A stretch of 64,000 nt of DNA from NCBI RefSeq assembly GCF_947502395.1, contig NZ_CANMZM010000001.1:372001-436000 (forward strand), written 5' to 3'. The notes under the pieces are model-generated. The model was not told the DNA's origin and did not search any database. It worked only from the letters and a program-made list of their open reading frames with translations. Positions 37,701-47,197 of the stretch are shown here, in pieces; the stretch's first letter is position 1; each line of letters opens with the position of its first letter. The position numbers were made by a program, and so were the translations under genes. The DNA comes from an uncultured Erythrobacter sp. Its GTDB lineage: Bacteria > Pseudomonadota > Alphaproteobacteria > Sphingomonadales > Sphingomonadaceae.

Positions 37701-38213
37701 ATGAGTGACTACCTCCTTGCCGATGACATTACTGACCTCGCGATCCGCGTGATCGAGGAAAACGCGAAAGCGGGGCGCTTGGTTGCGACCGCAGAGAGTT
37801 GCACCGGCGGTCTTGTTGCCGGAGCCCTCACGGAAATTGCAGGCTCATCAGCCGTGCTGGATCGCGGCTTTGTCACTTATTCCAACGAAGCCAAGATGGA
37901 AGCTCTTGGTGTCGCACAGGATATCATTGAGACCTTTGGCGCCGTTTCAATCGCCTGTGTCTGGGCGATGGCTCAAGGTGCACTGGAACGATCAAACGCC
38001 GATGTCGCCGTCGCGGTCAGCGGAGTGGCGGGGCCCGGTGGAGGCACACAGCTAAAGCCGGTCGGAACAGTGGTATTCGCCCGTGCCTACCGAAATCAGG
38101 AAGGCGAACCCGAGGGAGAACTTAAACATTTCGAGGGCGGCGAAGGGCCAGGTGGACGCGCCGCAATCCGGCGTCAGGCTACGCTTTGCGCACTTGAGTT
38201 ATTGCTGCCATAA
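37701..38213 (+). CDS. pncC: CinA-family nicotinamide-nucleotide amidohydrolase (PncC)
   Basis: PncC deamidates NMN to nicotinic acid mononucleotide in pyridine nucleotide salvage. The 170-residue protein corresponds to the stand-alone CinA C-terminal domain: TAESCTGGLVAGALTEIAGSS, FVTYSNEAKMEALGV, and AVSGVAGPGGGTQLKPVGTV (nucleophile-bearing and Gly-rich segments). I chose ATG 37701; the open frame extends upstream within the secreted-protein gene. Its 3' end overlaps the minus-strand COQ10-like gene by 40 bp. Confidence 0.9.
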   Translation: MSDYLLADDITDLAIRVIEENAKAGRLVATAESCTGGLVAGALTEIAGSSAVLDRGFVTYSNEAKMEALGVAQDIIETFGAVSIACVWAMAQGALERSNADVAVAVSGVAGPGGGTQLKPVGTVVFARAYRNQEGEPEGELKHFEGGEGPGGRAAIRRQATLCALELLLP

Positions 38214-38635
38214 AGCTCGCCAGCGCGCATCTCAAAAGCCGCAACCATCTTGCGAAAGGCCCGGTCAAAATACTGACCGGCGAGTGCCTGAAAAACGCGG
38301 TTCCTGAACTCAAAATCGACCGCAAAATCAATCTCGCAAGTCGTCTCATCGACCACGCGAAAGGTCCACACGTTATCGAGGTCGGACAGAGGTCCGTCGA
38401 CATAGTGGACCGCTATCTGTTTCGGGCGGTCCTTCAAAACTCGAGAGGTGAAGGTCTCACGGATCGATTTGAATCCCACCACCATGTCGGCGAGCATTTC
38501 AGTCTCATTGTCAGAGCGCACCCTGGTCGCAATAACCCACGGCAGAAACTCGCGGTACTTTGCAACGTCCGCCACAAGGTCGAACATTTGTTCTGCGCTG
38601 TAGGGCAGCCTACGGGTTTCTCGAATTCCAACCAT
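38174..38635 (-). CDS. COQ10/RatA-type START-domain protein
   Basis: The 153 residues match the polyketide-cyclase/START-like COQ10 group: [27 protein letters not shown] at the start, FLPWVIATRVR, and FAVDFEFRNRVFQAL. The fold has a lipid cavity. Family members include yeast Coq10, a ubiquinone-binding helper of respiration, and E. coli RatA, said to affect ribosome association. The COQ10 role seems more likely in an alphaproteobacterium. Its start overlaps the lipA stop by one base (TAATG), and its 3' end overlaps pncC by 40 bp. Confidence 0.85.
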   Translation of the reverse strand: MVGIRETRRLPYSAEQMFDLVADVAKYREFLPWVIATRVRSDNETEMLADMVVGFKSIRETFTSRVLKDRPKQIAVHYVDGPLSDLDNVWTFRVVDETTCEIDFAVDFEFRNRVFQALAGQYFDRAFRKMVAAFEMRAGELYGSNNSSAQSVA

Positions 38636-39591
38636 TAGACGCTAAGATGGTCACGCTTGCGAAGCTTCTCCTCGCGCGCCTTCTTCATCTCCGCAAAGTC
38701 ATCGCCTGCGTGATAGCTCGAACGGGTGAGCGGGCTTGATGCGACTTGGAGGAAGCCCTTGGCGCGGCCGATTGAACCGTAGGCATTGAACGCCTTGGGC
38801 GTCACAAACTCCTCCACCTTGGCGTGCCTAGGCGTGGGTTGGAGGTATTGACCCATGGTGATGAAATCGACCTCTGCGGAGCGCATGTCATCCATGACCT
38901 GGTGCACTTCGAGACGTTCTTCGCCTAAGCCGAGCATAATGCCGGATTTGGTGAAGATCAGTGGGTTGTGCGCCTTCACCTCTTCCAGGAGACGAAGCGA
39001 CGCATAGTAACGCGCGCCGGGGCGAATGGTCGGATAGAGGCGCGGCACTGTTTCGAGATTGTGGTTGTAAACATCCGGCCCGGCTTCGCAGATTGCTTCA
39101 ACGGCGGCGCGCATCTTGCCACGGAAGTCCGGGGTAAGAATCTCGATTGTTGTATCTGGGGTATTCCGCCGAAGTGCTTCTATCACCTTCACGAACTGGC
39201 CTGCCCCGCCATCGGGCAGATCATCGCGGTCAACACTGGTAATGACGATATGTTCAAGCCCCATCTTAGCCGCCGCCACAGCAGTATTTTCCGGCTCCAT
39301 TGGGTCAACTGCGCGCGGCATTCCGGTCTTCACATTGCAGAATGCGCAGGCTCTTGTGCAAACATCGCCAAGGATCATGACCGTCGCATGTTTCTTTGAC
39401 CAACACTCGCCAATGTTAGGGCACGCGGCCTCTTCACACACAGTGTTGAGGTTGAGTTCCCGCATCAGTTTGCGTGTCTCGTGGTAGCCCTTGCTGACCG
39501 GGGCGCGCACACGGATCCAATCCGGTTTGCGCTGCCGCTGTGGCCGCTCATCTTCCGGCGTTTTGGTTGGTGTGTTGGAGAGGTCGTTCAT
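38635..39591 (-). CDS. lipA: Lipoyl synthase
   Basis: LipA is a radical-SAM enzyme that inserts two sulfurs into protein-bound octanoyl groups. From the chosen ATG (318 residues) the auxiliary cluster cysteines are 52, 57 and 63 ([12 protein letters not shown]) and the radical-SAM cysteines 78, 82 and 85 (CTRACAFC). The C-terminal serine ligand region is RSSYHA. A longer frame to 39744 is open but not LipA-like. It would modify the lipoyl lysines of PdhC and PdhB in this window. It is divergent from sbtA with 137 bp between. Confidence 0.96.
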   Translation of the reverse strand: MNDLSNTPTKTPEDERPQRQRKPDWIRVRAPVSKGYHETRKLMRELNLNTVCEEAACPNIGECWSKKHATVMILGDVCTRACAFCNVKTGMPRAVDPMEPENTAVAAAKMGLEHIVITSVDRDDLPDGGAGQFVKVIEALRRNTPDTTIEILTPDFRGKMRAAVEAICEAGPDVYNHNLETVPRLYPTIRPGARYYASLRLLEEVKAHNPLIFTKSGIMLGLGEERLEVHQVMDDMRSAEVDFITMGQYLQPTPRHAKVEEFVTPKAFNAYGSIGRAKGFLQVASSPLTRSSYHAGDDFAEMKKAREEKLRKRDHLSV

Positions 39592-39728
39592 GCGTGCCCA
39601 TTTAGGCGCGTTGCCGCTCCGCCGCAAGACGAGTGCCACATATGCCGCTTGGCTTATGCCAACGGGGCTGCGCACACTTTTGCAAAAAGTAATAGTAGGG
39701 TTGAGATTTTCCTGCCACGGACCGCGCC

Positions 39729-40715
39729 ATGTTAGAAACTGCAATTCAGACGTTCACTTCGCCTGTGGTCTTGTTCTTCGTACTCGGCCTGTTTGCGGCA
39801 TTCGTCCGATCTGATCTAGCCATTCCCGAACCGATAGCCAAGGCAATGTCGCTCTATCTCATGGCGGCGATTGGTCTCAAAGGGGGAGTGGCTGTCTCCA
39901 AATCCGGCATCGATGCGACCGTGGTCTCTGCGCTTGGCGCGGGGATTGTTGCAGGTTTTTTGCTCCCCTTCTTCGCCTATGGCGTGCTCAAGACATTTGG
40001 AAAACTTAACCGGATCAACTCCGGAGCGGTTGCTGCCCACTATGGCTCCATCAGCGTCGTGACTTTTGTGACTGCGACTGAGATCCTCACCGGACAGGCA
40101 CGCGAGCCGGGTGGCTATATGGTTGCCGTCATGGCGGCAATGGAGGCTCCTGCAATTCTCAGTGGCCTCATCCTGGCCCGCGGCTTGGGCAGCAAGAGCG
40201 GCACCCAAAGTACAGGTGAGATGCTACATGAGGTTTTCACGAATTCATCGATCATGCTCCTCTTGGGCGCATTCGTGGTCGGCATGATTGGTGGTGAGCA
40301 GGGGTTTGGAGAGGTAAGCCCTTTCTTCGAGGCTGGTTTCAAAGGTGTATTGTGCATTTTCCTCCTCGACATGGGCCTCATCGCGGCGCGCCGTATGATC
40401 GATGCGCGGGCCGTCACATGGCGGCTTGGCGCGATTGCGATCTTCCTGCCCATTGTGAATGGTCTAGTGGGAACTGCGCTAGGCGTAGGGATCGGGCTCG
40501 ACACAGGTTCTTCGGCAGCACTCGGCGTATTGTGTGCCAGTGCGAGTTATATCGCGGTGCCAGCGGCGATGCGCTTAGCCCTGCCCGAAGCTGATCCGGG
40601 GATTTACCTAACCATGTCGCTCAGCATAACCTTCCCTTTCAACGTGCTTATCAATATCGGAGTGATTAGCGCTTTTGCAGCAATGCTAACTAGCGTGAAT
40701 GGAGGGATACCATGA
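39729..40715 (+). CDS. sbtA: Sodium-dependent bicarbonate transporter, SbtA family
   Basis: The 328-residue protein has about ten membrane spans in two inverted halves, typical of SbtA. Family-typical pieces include [41 protein letters not shown] with the substrate-site serines, and [23 protein letters not shown] near the end. SbtA in cyanobacteria takes up bicarbonate with sodium. The immediate partners, an SbtB-like gene overlapping by 4 bp and a beta-carbonic anhydrase, support bicarbonate as substrate. In a heterotroph it would feed anaplerotic carboxylases and biosynthesis rather than RuBisCO. Confidence 0.9.
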   Translation: MLETAIQTFTSPVVLFFVLGLFAAFVRSDLAIPEPIAKAMSLYLMAAIGLKGGVAVSKSGIDATVVSALGAGIVAGFLLPFFAYGVLKTFGKLNRINSGAVAAHYGSISVVTFVTATEILTGQAREPGGYMVAVMAAMEAPAILSGLILARGLGSKSGTQSTGEMLHEVFTNSSIMLLLGAFVVGMIGGEQGFGEVSPFFEAGFKGVLCIFLLDMGLIAARRMIDARAVTWRLGAIAIFLPIVNGLVGTALGVGIGLDTGSSAALGVLCASASYIAVPAAMRLALPEADPGIYLTMSLSITFPFNVLINIGVISAFAAMLTSVNGGIP

Positions 40716-41023
40716 TTGAAACAGTCACTCGGAAAAGGATAGAAATCCTGACTGACAAGGCGCTGCAAAAGCACGTGACCGATGCGATCGACCGGGTGGG
40801 CATTACAGGGTGGACCATCCTTCCAGTGGATAGCGGCAAGGGACGCGAAGGTGTCTGGCGCGAAGAAAGTGTTATGGGCACGGATAAGGTGTTTGTCCTC
40901 ACCATTGCTGCGGAAGACAAAGCGATGGCTCTTGCCGAAGAGCTAGCACCTATGCTTACAGATTTCGGCTTTATCCTGAGCATGTGGGATGTGCAGGTCA
41001 TAAGGGGTGAACGGTTCTCATAA
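40712..41023 (+). CDS. sbtB: SbtB-like PII-family regulator
   Basis: The 103 residues have the ferredoxin-like PII pattern (EILTDKALQKHVTDAIDRVGITGWTILPV), a T-loop-like stretch rich in Gly and Arg (GKGREGVWREES), and the second half KVFVLTIAAEDKAMALAEEL. SbtB trimers bind adenyl nucleotides such as cAMP or AMP and gate SbtA. The redox-active CGPxGC tail of some cyanobacterial SbtB proteins is missing, as the protein ends soon after DVQVIRGERFS. The ATG overlaps the sbtA stop (ATGA). Confidence 0.85.
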   Translation: MIETVTRKRIEILTDKALQKHVTDAIDRVGITGWTILPVDSGKGREGVWREESVMGTDKVFVLTIAAEDKAMALAEELAPMLTDFGFILSMWDVQVIRGERFS

Positions 41024-41054
41024 CTGCCGTCCCCCGTTTTGGGAGGAACTGGAC

Positions 41055-41696
41055 GTGCCGGAATATGCCGAGCTGCTGAAAGGCTATCGCCGCTTTCGAG
41101 AAGAAACCTACCCTCGCCAGAAAGAGCGTTTCGACCAAACTGTTGCGGAAGGTCAGCATCCCAAACTTCTGATTATAGGCTGCTCGGATAGCCGAGTAGA
41201 TCCCGCACAGATATTTGATGTGGATCCAGGTGATATTTTCGTTGTCCGAAATGTTGCTGCGCTCGTCCCTCCTTTCGAGATAACGTCGGGCCAGCATGGC
41301 GTTTCGGCGGCGGTCGAATTCGCTGTCCAGATGCTCGAAGTTGCTCAGATAGTCGTTATGGGACATGGCCGGTGTGGCGGCTGCCAGGCAGCGCTTACTA
41401 AAGCCTTTGAAAATGCTGAGCACGGAGAAGGCGCATTCATCGCGAACTGGGTTGGTCTACTAGATGAGGCGCGCGATAGAGTTGCGGAGAAGTACGGAAC
41501 ATCGGGTCGCAAAGCGGAGTTGGCAATGGAATTCGCCGCAATCCGACAAAGTCTCGCCAATCTTCGCACTTTCCCATGGCTCGCGGACAAGGAACACGCC
41601 GGAAAATTGAAACTCCGCGGTGCACATTTTTCCATTGTGGAGGGTGTGCTGTATTCACTCGACGAAGAGACTGGAGAATTCCTTCCGGAGGGCTGA
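41055..41696 (+). CDS. Beta-class carbonic anhydrase
   Basis: The enzyme interconverts CO2 and bicarbonate. Zinc ligands and the catalytic dyad are present: Cys 43, Asp 45 and Arg 47 in GCSDSRVDP, and His 104 with Cys 107 in MGHGRCGGC. I chose GTG 41055 because GGGAGGA lies at 41041-41047; a frame open from 41007 would overlap sbtB and lacks that site. The length is 213 residues, without a signal peptide, so it is cytoplasmic. Together with SbtA and SbtB it forms a three-gene inorganic-carbon operon. Confidence 0.93.
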   Translation: MPEYAELLKGYRRFREETYPRQKERFDQTVAEGQHPKLLIIGCSDSRVDPAQIFDVDPGDIFVVRNVAALVPPFEITSGQHGVSAAVEFAVQMLEVAQIVVMGHGRCGGCQAALTKAFENAEHGEGAFIANWVGLLDEARDRVAEKYGTSGRKAELAMEFAAIRQSLANLRTFPWLADKEHAGKLKLRGAHFSIVEGVLYSLDEETGEFLPEG

Positions 41697-41769
41697 GGCC
41701 AGAACGAAATCGATTTCGCAAAGAAAAAGGGCGCTTAACTATCGTCCAGCGCCCTTCTCCATCATTTGG

Positions 41770-43167
41770 TCAACTGACTGATTCGGTTGTCTCAGCTGTT
41801 ACGGGAGCTGAAGAAGGCGTGATCGATGGTGTCCCTGCAGATTCAACTTCCAATTGGTTAGCGTAAGCTGTCCAAAGTTGCGCAATCGGCATGCGAGTTC
41901 CCGAAACGCGGTTCAAGCTTGCACGCGCGCCGGAAAAATCACCAACACCGATTTGCGCTATTGCAAGCCGGGTAAGCTCTTCATTGGCATTGACCGCAGG
42001 CATAGTAAGCGAGCGCTCGTAGAAACGAGCAGCCTTGTCGTATTGGCCATAGCTAAGGAACGCATCCCCCGCCGCGACAATCGTCCTCAATCCGGCATCC
42101 GCTGCTCCAGCATCGCGTTCGAGAGCAGGAAGATCCGCACGATCCGACGCGATCCGGTCATTTGCAATGCCGAGTGCCTCGGCGATAAACAGATTGCTCT
42201 CAGTGATTACACCTGCAGCTTGCCCTTCTTCGATCACTTCCTTAACCTCGCTTGGCAAGCGACGGGCGTCGGCGACCTCTACATAGAAGTCGTAATCGGA
42301 AGCGTCTGAAAGGGCGCCGGTGCGGCGTGAAAGGCGAAACAAGTCCAGCATCTCGCCAGCTTCAAAATCGTTGAGGTTGCGCGCGATATTGATCGCATCT
42401 CGCCAATTGGCGTCCGTCGGATAGTCGCTGAGCCACATCGTCACAATCTCATAGACCGTTGGTGTAACTTCATTCTCATAGGCTACAGTGATGCCGCGGC
42501 GGTACCACGTCTCGTCAACTGCAAGACCTTGCGACTTTTGCGTGTTGATCGCGTCCATAAGATAGGTGAATCCGGCGTCATACTCGCCGCCAGCAAAGAA
42601 GCTTTCCATCATCGCAACACGAAGACTCGAAGCGGTGATAGTCTCAGTCGTGAAATTGTTGTCTATTGCCGCTTGCAGATAAGTCCGCGCCAATGGCTGC
42701 TGATTTTGTGCGTTTGCAAGCTGATAGGCGATAAAGTTAAAGCGACCGACGTTTTCGGCAGGCACCATTCCGCTTGAGAGCATAGTTTGCATGCCGCGCA
42801 GCTGTAGCGGCCGATCCTGCAGCTTAATGCCTGCGTTGAAGATCATGTTGCCACCAGCAAACTTCTCGTCATTGGTGTTTAGAGTGGTGGCGAGTGTGTC
42901 GAGCTGCGGGCGAATTCCTGAAAGGTCTGCCCCCTCAGCCTTCAACAACTCATCAAGCGGTCCATAGACTTCGCGAAATTCATTCGAATACCCGCCACCG
43001 TCGTTCGCATTTTCATCACGATCGCGATCGCGATCGCGATCCCGGTCGCGACGTTGCGCGCTTGCTTCGGTTGGGAATACGGCGGTTGTTACCACCGCGC
43101 CGCCGGTCGCCAAGGCGATGGCGAGAGCGAGCGAAGAGGAACGCTTGCGCGAGATAAGTGTAATCAT
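41770..43167 (-). CDS. Exported helical-repeat (TPR-like) protein with an Arg-Asp repeat
   Basis: The 465-residue protein has an N-terminal signal peptide (basic MITLISRKRSSS, hydrophobic stretch, TEASAQ cleavage). Directly after it comes an alternating Arg-Asp run of about six dipeptides, then a long all-helical region in which segments such as ARTYLQAAIDNN, GEYDAGFTYLMDAI, YGQYDKAARFYERSL and GVGDFSGARASLNRV look like TPR units. The C-terminus is Ser/Thr/Pro-rich. Such proteins usually hold other proteins together; no partner is evident. ATG 43167 with GGAGGG upstream is preferred to the frame open to 43221. Confidence 0.72.
   Translation of the reverse strand: MITLISRKRSSSLALAIALATGGAVVTTAVFPTEASAQRRDRDRDRDRDRDENANDGGGYSNEFREVYGPLDELLKAEGADLSGIRPQLDTLATTLNTNDEKFAGGNMIFNAGIKLQDRPLQLRGMQTMLSSGMVPAENVGRFNFIAYQLANAQNQQPLARTYLQAAIDNNFTTETITASSLRVAMMESFFAGGEYDAGFTYLMDAINTQKSQGLAVDETWYRRGITVAYENEVTPTVYEIVTMWLSDYPTDANWRDAINIARNLNDFEAGEMLDLFRLSRRTGALSDASDYDFYVEVADARRLPSEVKEVIEEGQAAGVITESNLFIAEALGIANDRIASDRADLPALERDAGAADAGLRTIVAAGDAFLSYGQYDKAARFYERSLTMPAVNANEELTRLAIAQIGVGDFSGARASLNRVSGTRMPIAQLWTAYANQLEVESAGTPSITPSSAPVTAETTESVS
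43015..43050. repeat. Hexanucleotide tandem repeat inside coding sequence
   Basis: Six units of a 6 bp repeat lie here: three perfect ATCGCG units (43021-43038) flanked by ATCACG, ATCCCG and GTCGCG. On the minus strand they encode the Arg-Asp dipeptides. Because the unit is a multiple of three, slippage would change repeat number without breaking the frame. Confidence 0.8.
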
Positions 43168-43529
43168 TCTAGTTACCCTCCAGCAATGGATTGGATTGGC
43201 CGCATTCTCATCATTAGACACGGATTGAAGGTGAATCTGCGCGGCTCAATGAACGAGCGCGAGTGTGATTGCAATTTCCGAGTAGATCAAGGGGGCTGAA
43301 TAGCGTTTGAATGGAGTGTAAAATCGGCTTTACATAATCGGAAATTCCGGGAGGATGCCTCTTTAGAAACACCAATTTTGCGCATGCTTGGCCGGTGACC
43401 CGTTCGAAGTGTGGAAAAAGCATCGATTGGCCTGCAATGAGCCATTCTGGATGTGGCGAAACACCACACGAGCGCCTAAGTTGGCTTCTTAAATCATAAT
43501 CATAAAAGCAATTAGAAGGCTCAGACACT
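43168..43529. promoter_or_regulatory. Divergent intergenic region with nested inverted repeats
   Basis: This 362 bp gap holds the promoters of the TPR-like gene and gyrA. AATTTCCG (43273-43280) is inverted at 43339-43346 (CGGAAATT), and between them TGTAAA (43317-43322) and TTTACA (43329-43334) are inverted around six bases. A further small hairpin, TGTGG/CCACA, lies at 43452-43468. The last 50 bases before gyrA are A+T-rich. I see no convincing gene in the gap; a minus-strand open frame here overlaps the gyrA start and looks random. Confidence 0.45.
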
Positions 43530-46316
43530 TTGAGCGACGAAAACGACATTCTAGAGCCCCAATCCCCGGTGCCTGCGGGTGACTATGATCGCATCGATAT
43601 CGTCGATGAGATGAAGACCAGCTATCTCGACTACGCGATGAGCGTGATCGTGTCTCGCGCCCTCCCCGATGTGCGCGATGGTCTAAAGCCGGTCCACAGA
43701 CGAATTCTTTATTCATCGAAGGTCGGCAATTTCGTCGCCGGTCGGCCCTATGTGAAAAGCGCCAAGATTGTGGGTGACGTGATGGGTGACTTCCACCCGC
43801 ACGGCGACAGCGCAATTTACGACGCGCTTGCTCGCCTGACACAGCCATGGTCGATGCGCGTTCCTCTGATCGATGGTCAGGGGAACTTCGGCTCCATGGA
43901 CCCGGATCCACCTGCGTCCATGCGGTACACCGAGGCGCGGCTTGCTCGCGTCGCTGATACGCTGCTTGACGACCTCGACAAAGATACGATCGATTTCGTC
44001 GATAATTACGACGGCCGCAAGAAAGAGCCATCGGTCCTCCCTGCCCGCTTCCCGAACCTTCTGGTCAATGGAGCTGGCGGTATTGCGGTGGGCATGGCGA
44101 CCAATGTGCCGCCACATAACCTCGGCGAGGTTATTGATGGCTGTTTTGCCTTTATGGACAATCCTGCAATCACGTCGGAAGAGCTGATTGAATACATTCC
44201 GGGACCCGACTTCCCAACAGCTCCACTTATTCTGGGCACCAGCGGTGCAAAGGCGGCTTACACCACAGGTCGCGGTTCCATCCTCATGCGTTGCCGTCAT
44301 GAGATTGAGACCCGTCGTGGTGACCGGGAAAGTATCGTCTTCACCTCGATTCCCTATCAGGTCGGCAAAGCCGGTCTGGTTGAGAAAATTGCCGATGCCG
44401 CGAAGGAAAAGCGGATTGAGGGCATCTCTGACATTCGCGACGAAAGCTCGCGCAATGGTGTGCGAGTGGTCATTGATCTTAAACGTGATGCGACGGCTGA
44501 GGTCGTGTTGAACCAGATCTGGCGTCACACCCCTGCGCAATCCTCCTTCCCTGCGAACATGCTGGCTATTCGTGGTGGCCGTCCCGAAACGCTGATGCTG
44601 CGCGACTTTATCCAAGCCTTCATTGGATTCCGCGAAGAAGTCATCACCCGCCGTACGAAGTTTGAGCTCAACCGTGCCCGCGAGCGCGCGCATATCTTGC
44701 TCGGACTCGTGGTTGCGGTGTCAAACCTTGATGAGATTGTCGCGATCATTCGCGGTGCTCCCAACCCAGCGACAGCGCGTGAACGTCTCCTCGCCAAGGA
44801 GTGGCCGATTGGGGACATCGCGCAATATATCCGCCTGGTTGAAGCAATCGAACCGAGCGCGGATCAGGAAGGCGGGACCTATCGCCTTTCGGTCCGTCAG
44901 GTGAAAGCCATACTCGATCTGCGCCTCCACCGCCTTACTGCCCTTGGCCGTGACGAGATCGGTGACGAGCTTAAAGAGCTGGCCGACCGGATCGAAGAGT
45001 ATCTCGCGATCCTTGCTGATCGTGTAAAACTCTATGCTGTGATGCGCGAGGAGCTTGAAGAAATTCGCGCGACCTATGCCACGCCGCGTGTTTCCGAGAT
45101 TGCGCCCGCTTGGGATGGTTTGGATGACGAAGACCTGATCGAACGCGACGATATGGTCGTGACGGTCACGCTCGATGGCTACATCAAACGCACCCCGCTA
45201 TCGACCTTCCGTGCGCAAAATCGCGGCGGCAAAGGCCGCGCTGGCATGTCCACCAAGGACGAGGATGCCATCGCGGAAATGTTCGTGACCTCCACGCACA
45301 ATCCAGTGCTGTTTTTCTCGACCGCTGGCAAAGTGTACCGCATCAAGGTGTGGAAGCTTCCCGAAGGTGGCCCTACCACGCGTGGTCGCCCGATCATCAA
45401 CTTGCTTCCGGCATTGGACGATGGAGAGACGATCCAGACCGTCCTTCCGCTTCCCGAAGACGAGGAAACATGGGGCGCTCTCTCCGTGGTCTTTGCGACC
45501 GCCAAGGGCAATGTACGCCGCAACTCCATGGATGCGTTCAGCAATATCCCGTCGAACGGGAAGTTCGCGATGCGCTTCGACGAGAATAGCGATGATCGCT
45601 TGATTGGTGTGCGTCTCGTTGAAACGGGCGATGATGTCATGCTCGCGTCAAGGACAGGCAAAGCCATCCGTTTTGCAGCCGAGGATGTGCGCGAGTTTAC
45701 GTCCCGCACCTCAACCGGTGTTCGCGGAATGAAACTGGCCGATGACAATGAAGTCGTCTCGCTTTCCACCCTGGGGACGACCGGGACCAAGCCGGAAGAG
45801 CGCGAGCAATACCTTAAATTCGCTCCCTACAAGGGCGATAAAGAGGGCGAGCCCCACATGACGTCGGAGCGCTTCGCAGAGCTTGAGGAGAAAGAACAAT
45901 TCATCCTCACAGTGTGCGCCAATGGCTATGGTAAGGTTTCAAGCTCCTACGAATATCGCAAGACGGGGCGCGGTGGACAGGGTGTTGTCAACATCGACAA
46001 TATCGAACGCAACGGCCCGGTCGTGGCCAGCTTCGTGGTGAGCAAAGGCGATCAACTCATGCTCGTCACTGACCAGGCCAAGCTTATCCGGATCGGACTT
46101 GAAACCTTGCGCGTCCTTGGCCGCAACACCGCCGGTGTACGCTTGTTCAACGTGGGCAAGAATGAGCATGTCGTCTCGGCCGTTAAAATCGATGAGACCG
46201 AAGAACCGGAGAACGAGGGCGAAGAAGCCGTTGTTGAAGAAATGGTTGAACGTCGCGGTGGCGGTGATGAGACATCTCCCGATACCTCACCTGAGGGTGC
46301 AGCGGAAACCGAGTGA
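43530..46316 (+). CDS. gyrA: DNA gyrase subunit A
   Basis: GyrA cuts and rejoins DNA in supercoiling. The active-site Tyr is in [13 protein letters not shown]. The quinolone region reads [10 protein letters not shown], with the Ser and Asp of sensitive enzymes in place. The winged-helix, tower and coiled-coil segments precede a C-terminal beta-pinwheel whose GyrA box reads QNRGGKG, versus the usual QRRGGKG. An acidic tail ([15 protein letters not shown]) ends the 928-residue protein. The start is TTG with AGAAGG about 11 bases upstream; the next Met is at [11 protein letters not shown], inside the conserved region. Confidence 0.96.
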   Translation: MSDENDILEPQSPVPAGDYDRIDIVDEMKTSYLDYAMSVIVSRALPDVRDGLKPVHRRILYSSKVGNFVAGRPYVKSAKIVGDVMGDFHPHGDSAIYDALARLTQPWSMRVPLIDGQGNFGSMDPDPPASMRYTEARLARVADTLLDDLDKDTIDFVDNYDGRKKEPSVLPARFPNLLVNGAGGIAVGMATNVPPHNLGEVIDGCFAFMDNPAITSEELIEYIPGPDFPTAPLILGTSGAKAAYTTGRGSILMRCRHEIETRRGDRESIVFTSIPYQVGKAGLVEKIADAAKEKRIEGISDIRDESSRNGVRVVIDLKRDATAEVVLNQIWRHTPAQSSFPANMLAIRGGRPETLMLRDFIQAFIGFREEVITRRTKFELNRARERAHILLGLVVAVSNLDEIVAIIRGAPNPATARERLLAKEWPIGDIAQYIRLVEAIEPSADQEGGTYRLSVRQVKAILDLRLHRLTALGRDEIGDELKELADRIEEYLAILADRVKLYAVMREELEEIRATYATPRVSEIAPAWDGLDDEDLIERDDMVVTVTLDGYIKRTPLSTFRAQNRGGKGRAGMSTKDEDAIAEMFVTSTHNPVLFFSTAGKVYRIKVWKLPEGGPTTRGRPIINLLPALDDGETIQTVLPLPEDEETWGALSVVFATAKGNVRRNSMDAFSNIPSNGKFAMRFDENSDDRLIGVRLVETGDDVMLASRTGKAIRFAAEDVREFTSRTSTGVRGMKLADDNEVVSLSTLGTTGTKPEEREQYLKFAPYKGDKEGEPHMTSERFAELEEKEQFILTVCANGYGKVSSSYEYRKTGRGGQGVVNIDNIERNGPVVASFVVSKGDQLMLVTDQAKLIRIGLETLRVLGRNTAGVRLFNVGKNEHVVSAVKIDETEEPENEGEEAVVEEMVERRGGGDETSPDTSPEGAAETE

Positions 46317-46333
46317 TCTTGTGTGAAATGCCC

Positions 46334-46365
46334 CCTCCCCCTAGCCTCGGACGGTAAGGGAGAGG
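46334..46365 (+). terminator. Imperfect hairpin after gyrA
   Basis: CCTCCCCCT (from 46334) can pair with AAGGGAGAGG (ending 46365) with one mismatch, around a loop of about 14 bases. It occupies the gap between gyrA and the dioxygenase gene. There is no T run, so it may attenuate rather than stop transcription; the purine-rich 3' arm also serves as ribosome-binding site for the next gene. Confidence 0.35.
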
Positions 46366-46369
46366 ACAC

Positions 46370-47197
46370 ATGATCATCGAACCATCGGGTCAGGCATGCG
46401 GGGCGACTGTACGCGGCGTGGATTTGGCGGGAGAGCTTTCGCCGATCCTGATTGCGGGCATTCAAGCGGCGTGGTTGGAACACAAGGTGCTCGCCTTTGC
46501 GGATCAGCGGATGGACGATGATGCGCTTGAACGCTTTAGCCTTGCGATGGGCGATTTTGGCGATGACCCTTTCTTCGATCCGATCAAGGGCCGCAAGAAT
46601 ATCGCGGCCATTCAGCGCGAGGCGGACGAGAAATCGCCGCTGTTCGCGGAGCAATGGCATTCGGATTGGAGCTTTATGGAGAAGCCTCCCAAAGCCACCT
46701 GCCTAATGGCCGTTGAGATACCACCGGTTGGCGGCGACACGATGTTCTGCGACCAAGCGGCGGCCTTTGCTGCTATGCCAGAGACCCGCAAAGAGGAACT
46801 GCGCCAGATCAAAGCGGTGCACTCCGCGCGCCGAGGCTATGCGCCCGATGGCTTGTACGGTGACAATGACAAGGGCCGCAGCATGGCAATCCGCCCTGGT
46901 GAAGCGGCCATGGCGACATTCACTCATCCCCTTATCAAGCCGCACCCTGAAACGGGCAAGGAAGTGCTGTTCTGCTCAATCAGTTACACGATCGGGTTTG
47001 AAGGAATGGACGAGATGGCTGGCATGCAACTGCTGATGGAGCTTCACCAATGGTGCGAGCAAGAGTGGTTTCACTACCGGCACAAATGGGAGCCCGGTAT
47101 GCTGGTAATGTGGGACAATCGCTGTCTCAATCACAAGGCCACCGGCGGATATGAAGGTCATCGGCGCGAATTGCACCGCACCACTATCGCAGCCTAG
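46370..47197 (+). CDS. TauD/TfdA family Fe(II)/2-oxoglutarate dioxygenase
   Basis: The 275 residues carry the iron triad: His 97 and Asp 99 in QWHSDWSF and His 255 in CLNHKATGGY, plus the 2-oxoglutarate arginine in RRELHRTTI. The N-terminal segment (GATVRGVDLAGEL) and HKVLAFADQRM are typical of the group that includes taurine and alpha-ketoglutarate-dependent sulfonate or phenoxyacetate dioxygenases. No sulfur or aromatic transport genes are near, so the substrate is unknown. GGGAGAGG lies just before the ATG. Its stop overlaps the convergent YhhN gene by 4 bp. Confidence 0.87.
   Translation: MIIEPSGQACGATVRGVDLAGELSPILIAGIQAAWLEHKVLAFADQRMDDDALERFSLAMGDFGDDPFFDPIKGRKNIAAIQREADEKSPLFAEQWHSDWSFMEKPPKATCLMAVEIPPVGGDTMFCDQAAAFAAMPETRKEELRQIKAVHSARRGYAPDGLYGDNDKGRSMAIRPGEAAMATFTHPLIKPHPETGKEVLFCSISYTIGFEGMDEMAGMQLLMELHQWCEQEWFHYRHKWEPGMLVMWDNRCLNHKATGGYEGHRRELHRTTIAA

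Noticed and set aside
41701..41769. Terminator after the carbonic anhydrase gene
   Set aside because: GGGCGC at 41739 and GCGCCC near 41750 can pair, but only over a loop of a few bases and without a T tract on the + strand beyond CTTCTCC; too weak to list.
43021..43042. HIP1-like octamers (GCGATCGC)
   Set aside because: They occur only inside the Arg-Asp hexanucleotide repeat and follow from codon repetition.
43214..43549. 111-codon minus-strand open frame in the gyrA upstream gap
   Set aside because: It overlaps the gyrA start, has no good ribosome site and an unconvincing composition.
43713..44693. 326-codon minus-strand open frame inside gyrA
   Set aside because: Antisense to gyrA; no independent support.
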